A stretch of 64,000 bases of DNA from Kitasatospora sp. NBC_01246 (GTDB taxonomy: Bacteria > Actinomycetota > Actinomycetes > Streptomycetales > Streptomycetaceae): NCBI RefSeq assembly GCF_036226505.1, contig NZ_CP108484.1:930001-994000 (forward strand), in the 5' to 3' direction. Under the pieces are notes generated by a model. It did not search any database and had not been told where the DNA came from. It saw nothing but the letters and a program-made list of their open reading frames with translations. Of this stretch, positions 60,691 to 64,000 are shown one piece after another. Position numbers and translations under genes: made by a program. Each line of letters begins with the position of its first letter. The first letter of the stretch is position 1.

Positions 60691-61355
60691 CCGTCGCCGC
60701 CGGAGCGTGGGTGGACGACCCGTTCGCCGAGGCCGTCCGCGCTGGGCGGGGCCCGCTCTGGCTGCGCGGCGAGGACGGCCACCGGATCCCGCTCGACGTC
60801 GAGCGCTGGTGCGCACCCGCCGCCGGGGCGGACCACGGGCTGCTGGAGCGCTGCCGCCGGCTGACCGCGCCGGTGGTGGACCTCGGCTGCGGACCCGGCC
60901 GGCTGGTCGCGGCCCTGCTGGAGCTGGGCGTGCCGGCGCTCGGCGTCGACATCACCGGAGCGGCGGTGGACCGCACCCGGCGCCTCGGCGGCCCGGCCCT
61001 GTGCCGCTCGGTGTTCGACCGGCTGCCCGCCGAGGGCCGCTGGGGCGGGGCGCTCCTCGCCGACGGCAACCTCGGCATCGGCGGCGACCCGGGGCTGCTG
61101 CTGCGCCGCGGCGCCGAACTCCTCGCGCCGGGAGGCGTGCTGCTGGTCGAGGTGGATCCGCGGGAGATCGACGAACGGATCACCGTCCGGGTGGAGGGCT
61201 ACGACGGGCGGCTCGGTCCGCCGTTCGCCTGGGCCCGCTGCGGCGCGGCGGCCACCGCCCGCCGGGCCGAGCGCGCCGGGCTGGTCGAGACCGAGCGCTG
61301 GTCCGCCCTCGGCCGCCGGTTCCTCGCCTTCAGGAGGGCGGACCGTCCCCGCTGA
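60687..61355 (+). CDS. class I SAM-dependent methyltransferase
   Basis: A 222-residue methyltransferase: VVDLGCGPGRLVAALLELGVPALGVDITGAAV gives the SAM-binding loop and acidic residue, followed by LLADGNLGIGGD and LLAPGGVLLVEVDP. The ATG overlaps the upstream stop. It probably acts on the product of the neighbouring glycosyltransferase or on a lipid carrier. Its stop overlaps the convergent cytochrome gene by 26 bp. Confidence 0.92.
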   Translation: MTVAAGAWVDDPFAEAVRAGRGPLWLRGEDGHRIPLDVERWCAPAAGADHGLLERCRRLTAPVVDLGCGPGRLVAALLELGVPALGVDITGAAVDRTRRLGGPALCRSVFDRLPAEGRWGGALLADGNLGIGGDPGLLLRRGAELLAPGGVLLVEVDPREIDERITVRVEGYDGRLGPPFAWARCGAAATARRAERAGLVETERWSALGRRFLAFRRADRPR

Positions 61356-61983
61356 CGGGCACCGCTTCGGCGTCCGCCGCCGGGCGCTCCTCCGACCACA
61401 GCGGGTGCTCGCGCCCGGCCCAGCGCCGGTCGACCAGCCCGGTCCGCATGCCGCGCCGGGCCTCGGGGTCCCGGACGGCCATCCAGACGTGCCCGGCGGT
61501 CACCACGGCGATGGCCGCCGCGAGCCAGTCGTGGACGAAGGTCGCGCCGGTCCGCCAGGCCGTCGGCGCCAGGTGGGTGAGCCACATCAGCAGGCCCGTC
61601 CCGAGGATCACCAGCATCGCGCCCAGCGTCCACTGGGCGTAGAGCTTCTGCCCGGCGTTGAACTTCCCCGCCGGGCGGTACGAGGCGCGGGCCCAGGTCG
61701 CCCGGAGCCAGACCCAGTCCGCCGGGTGGAAGCGGCTCAGCCTCGACACGTCCGCCCGCACCGCCCGGAAGGCGAGCCCGAGCAGCAGCGGTACCGGCAG
61801 GGCCAGTCCGCACCAGACGTGCACGGTGACCACCAGGCGTCGGCGGCCGACCAGTTCGGCCAGCGGCGCCAGGTAGAGGCAGGCGGCGGTGGCCAGGCAG
61901 ACCAGCATCAGGGCCGCGGTGGTGCGGTGCACCCAGCGCTCGGCGCGGGCGAAGCGGAGCAGGAGGTCAGGCGGTCGGGGCAT
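61330..61983 (-). CDS. b-type cytochrome (cytochrome b561/formate dehydrogenase gamma-like)
   Basis: A 217-residue membrane protein with four transmembrane helices and His ligands for haem: RWVHRTTAALMLVCLATAACLYL, VTVHVWCGLALPVPLLLGL, LTHLAPTAW and VHDWLAAAIAVVTAGHVWM. It lies directly behind the molybdoenzyme gene and overlaps it, so it is the likely membrane anchor and electron donor or acceptor of that enzyme. A GTG at 61989 is an alternative start. Confidence 0.88.
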   Translation of the reverse strand: MPRPPDLLLRFARAERWVHRTTAALMLVCLATAACLYLAPLAELVGRRRLVVTVHVWCGLALPVPLLLGLAFRAVRADVSRLSRFHPADWVWLRATWARASYRPAGKFNAGQKLYAQWTLGAMLVILGTGLLMWLTHLAPTAWRTGATFVHDWLAAAIAVVTAGHVWMAVRDPEARRGMRTGLVDRRWAGREHPLWSEERPAADAEAVPVSGDGPPS

Positions 61984-62680
61984 CGTCACGTCCGTTCGAG
62001 CGGCCGACCCAGGCGTCGACGTCGTAACCGTTGCGCTCCCAGTACCCGGGCTCCACGGTGTCGGTCACGGTGATGCCCGACAGCCACTTCGCCGACTTGT
62101 AGAAGTACATCGGCGCCACGTACAGGCGCACCGGTCCGCCGTGGGAGTGGGAGATCGGGGCGTCCTGGAGCTTGAGCGCGACCACCACGTCGTCCCGCCG
62201 GGCCTGCTCCAGGGTGAGGCTCTCGGTGTACTCGCCGTCGAAGCAGCTGAACCGGACCGCCCGGGCGCCCGCCGAGACGCCGGCGGCGTCCAGCAGGTGT
62301 GCCAGCGGCACGCCCTCGAACGGGGTGTTCGGCACCCGCCAGCCGGTCACGCACTGCACGTCGCGCACGATCCGGCGCTGCGGCATCGCCTGGAGATCGG
62401 CCAGCCGGTAGCTGCCGGGGCGCTCCACCAGGCCGTCCACCGTGAGGCTGTAGGTGTCGGGGCCCCGGGAGGGCACCGAGGCCACCACGGAGTAGTACCG
62501 GAAGCCGCCGCCGCCCGGCAGCAGGCCGGTGAGCCCGGTCGGGTCCTGGCCGGCCAGGGCGTCCTGGGCGCGTTGGAGAAAGGGTCCGGCCGCCACGCCG
62601 GCGGCGCCGAGGCCGACCAGGCCGAGCACCACCCGCCGGCCCACCGGGGTGCCCCGGGATCGCTTCGCTCTACTGTCCAC
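61967..62680 (-). CDS. SUOX-fold molybdopterin-dependent oxidoreductase (YedY/MsrP-like)
   Basis: A 237-residue exported molybdoenzyme. The N-terminus RRVVLGLVGLGAAGVAAGPFL is a signal or anchor preceded by basic residues, possibly Tat-exported. The sulfite-oxidase-type domain contains YSLTVDGLVERPGSYRLADL, the Mo-liganding Cys110 in DVQCVTGW, VPNTPFEGVPLAHLL and GGPVRLYVAPMYFYKSAKWL. It lacks the dimerisation domain, as in YedY/MsrP, which repair oxidised methionine or act on other S/N-oxides. The b-type cytochrome encoded next would pass it electrons. The GTG at 62680 is the best start. Confidence 0.9.
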   Translation of the reverse strand: MDSRAKRSRGTPVGRRVVLGLVGLGAAGVAAGPFLQRAQDALAGQDPTGLTGLLPGGGGFRYYSVVASVPSRGPDTYSLTVDGLVERPGSYRLADLQAMPQRRIVRDVQCVTGWRVPNTPFEGVPLAHLLDAAGVSAGARAVRFSCFDGEYTESLTLEQARRDDVVVALKLQDAPISHSHGGPVRLYVAPMYFYKSAKWLSGITVTDTVEPGYWERNGYDVDAWVGRSNGRDDAPTA

Positions 62681-62733
62681 GGCTCGATTGGAACAGCCGG
62701 CCCGTACCCGCGACCAGCCCCGACGCCGAGCCG

Positions 62734-64000
62734 TCAGGCTTTCGTCATCTCCCGCGCGCCCGCCGAGGCCCGTTCCCCGGCCGCGCACCGCCGGGCGCGC
62801 AGGAGCCCGCGCACCGCCGGCACCCCGAGCACGCAGGCCAGCGCGGCCCCGTACACGGCCTGCTGCGCCGGCCCGCCGCCGACCAGGTAGAGCACCTGCC
62901 CGGCGGCCGGGACGGCCAGCCACTCCCAACCGCCGTCGAGCGCGACCAGGGCCACCACCAGCAGGCCGTACCAGGGGTAGGCCGGCGCGACGAGCAGCAG
63001 GGCCGTCCCGGTCACCAGCAGCGCGCCCCGCCACGGGCGGCGGGGGTCGCCGTGCCGCAGCACCCGCCACACCACCGCCGCCAGCACCAGGGCCGCCGCC
63101 CACGGCGCCCAGCGGTCGGGCAGCGCCAGCCGCAGCAGCCCGAACCGGTCCAGGTGCCCCTGCTCGTAGCCCTCCTCCCGCAGGTAGCCCGGCAGGTACC
63201 CGAGCACCGCCGGGCCCGAGGCGGCGACATGGGGCAGGTACGCCAGCCCGAACGCCCCGAGCGCCGCACCGAGGACGGCGACGTCCCGGCGGGTCGGACG
63301 GCGGGCGAGCGCCCCCGACAGTGCACCCGACAGCGCCCCGGGCAGGGCGAGGGCCGGCAGCAGCTTGGTGGCGACCGAGGCGCCGAGCAGCACGCCCCCG
63401 GTGCCGGGCCGGCGGCCGGCCACGCAGCCCAGCCCGACGGTCATCAGCAGCGCGCCGAGGGTGTCGACGTGCGCGTCGTTGACCGCCCACACGGTGATGC
63501 CGGGGCACCACCCCCAGAGCGCCGCCCGCCGGCCGCCCCGCCCGACCACCAGCAGCGCGCCCGTGGTCGCGACCGCCAGCAGCGCGCCGCCCACCTGCAC
63601 CCCGCGCACCCCACCCCCGAAGGGGTGCACGGCGAGGAACCAGGCCTGCGCGACCGGCGGGTAGATGGTGCGCACGGCGGGCCGGTTGATCCGGGTGCAG
63701 TCGCCCGCCGCCGTCCGCCGCTCGTCCCACCCCCTGCAGCCGTCCGTCACCGGAAACAGACCCGGGTCGCGCAACCGGGCCAGCGCCGGGTCGTCCGGGG
63801 CGTGCGCGTAGGGGGAGATGCCGGCCGCCTGCACCCGGCCGTCCCAGACGTACCGGTAGGCGTCGTCGCTGGTCCGGGGCGGTGCGAGCAGTCCGACGGC
63901 GGCGACCGCCACGCTCCCGGCCAGCACCAGCGGCGCCACCCGGCGGGCCGGCACCCGCCGCAGGAGCAGCAGCGCCAGCACGAACAGGCCCGCGTCGAGG
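62734..64000 (-). CDS. GT87-like polyprenyl-phosphate mannosyltransferase, 5' end outside window
   Basis: At least 415 residues of an integral membrane glycosyltransferase; the frame is open to the right edge of the window, so the N-terminus may be missing. It has about nine or more transmembrane helices, with luminal-type motifs near the N-terminus: PPRTSDDAYRYVWDGRVQAAGISPYAHAPDDPALARL (the DDxYRY acidic motif of GT-C enzymes) and INRPAVRTIYPPVAQAWFLAVH. A loop with Cys (DGCRGWDERR, GDCTRIN) may be disulphide-bonded. It probably transfers mannose from a polyprenyl-phosphate sugar, perhaps made by the nearby GT2 fusion protein. Confidence 0.85.
   Translation of the reverse strand, partial: LDAGLFVLALLLLRRVPARRVAPLVLAGSVAVAAVGLLAPPRTSDDAYRYVWDGRVQAAGISPYAHAPDDPALARLRDPGLFPVTDGCRGWDERRTAAGDCTRINRPAVRTIYPPVAQAWFLAVHPFGGGVRGVQVGGALLAVATTGALLVVGRGGRRAALWGWCPGITVWAVNDAHVDTLGALLMTVGLGCVAGRRPGTGGVLLGASVATKLLPALALPGALSGALSGALARRPTRRDVAVLGAALGAFGLAYLPHVAASGPAVLGYLPGYLREEGYEQGHLDRFGLLRLALPDRWAPWAAALVLAAVVWRVLRHGDPRRPWRGALLVTGTALLLVAPAYPWYGLLVVALVALDGGWEWLAVPAAGQVLYLVGGGPAQQAVYGAALACVLGVPAVRGLLRARRCAAGERASAGAREMTKA

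Overview
The window is very GC-rich throughout, with almost only G or C at third codon positions, frequent GTG starts, 4-base start/stop overlaps, and actinomycete-typical families (an XRE regulator with a DUF397 partner, WD40 STAND NTPases, SpoIIE-free two-component pairs, DUF4389, an MT0933-like antitoxin). This points to a streptomycete, Streptomyces or Kitasatospora; the genus cannot be fixed from the sequence alone. I see no rRNA, tRNA, insertion sequence, integrase or CRISPR array. The region reads as chromosomal accessory/arm DNA: many small independent units, each with its own regulator.

Layout. 1-4.3 kb: YceI protein, an ArsR/SRPBCC pair behind two matching dyads, a RidA-like protein, an NlpC/P60 peptidase and a divergent MarR/VOC pair. 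4.3-5.8 kb: a short threonyl-tRNA synthetase preceded by an 18-residue leader peptide with three consecutive Thr codons and a terminator hairpin with an alternative pairing, i.e. a probable transcription attenuator. 5.8-11.2 kb: LRR protein, PhzF protein, dihydrolipoyl dehydrogenase, secreted M28 peptidase and a 58-residue MT0933-like protein whose ribosome binding site lies in a perfect hairpin. 11.5-17.8 kb: transport genes (RCK_C subunit plus CPA2 antiporter; TetR plus MFS pump; PadR opposite a MATE pump). 18-25.2 kb: methyltransferase, PAP2-like membrane protein with a coupled mini-ORF, GNAT-type acyltransferase, a three-gene overlapping unit (isocitrate lyase/PEP mutase family enzyme, small secreted protein, SBF-like transporter) and a FabV-type enoyl reductase.

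25.3-35.5 kb: a leftward three-gene overlapping unit (FAD-SLDH-like small subunit, GMC oxidoreductase, unknown partner), DUF4389 protein, YjbR, cupin/LysR, LuxR, NTF2-like, an XRE/DUF397 pair and a Nudix-like membrane protein with unusual third-position C bias.

35.5-51.8 kb is the most interesting part and carries two probable biological-conflict cassettes. The leftward one encodes a trypsin-co-occurring-domain protein coupled to a 1531-residue trypsin/STAND-NTPase/membrane anchor/WD40 protein. The rightward one encodes a CHAT-type caspase-like protease, a metallo-beta-lactamase-fold hydrolase and a membrane patatin-like lipase, all tightly coupled, preceded by an unclassified 564-residue protein. 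Their joint architecture (protease switch plus hydrolase plus membrane lipase) suggests an abortive-infection or programmed-death module; this is inference.

51.8-64 kb: M4 metallopeptidase, a truncated gene remnant, DinB-like and epimerase genes, a 14-bp tandem repeat array, and a two-component system divergent from a glycosyltransferase/DUF2064 fusion, a methyltransferase, a b-type cytochrome, a SUOX-fold molybdoenzyme and a partial polyprenyl-type mannosyltransferase. Several genes look leaderless (TAnnnT -10 element 6-8 bases before the start codon).
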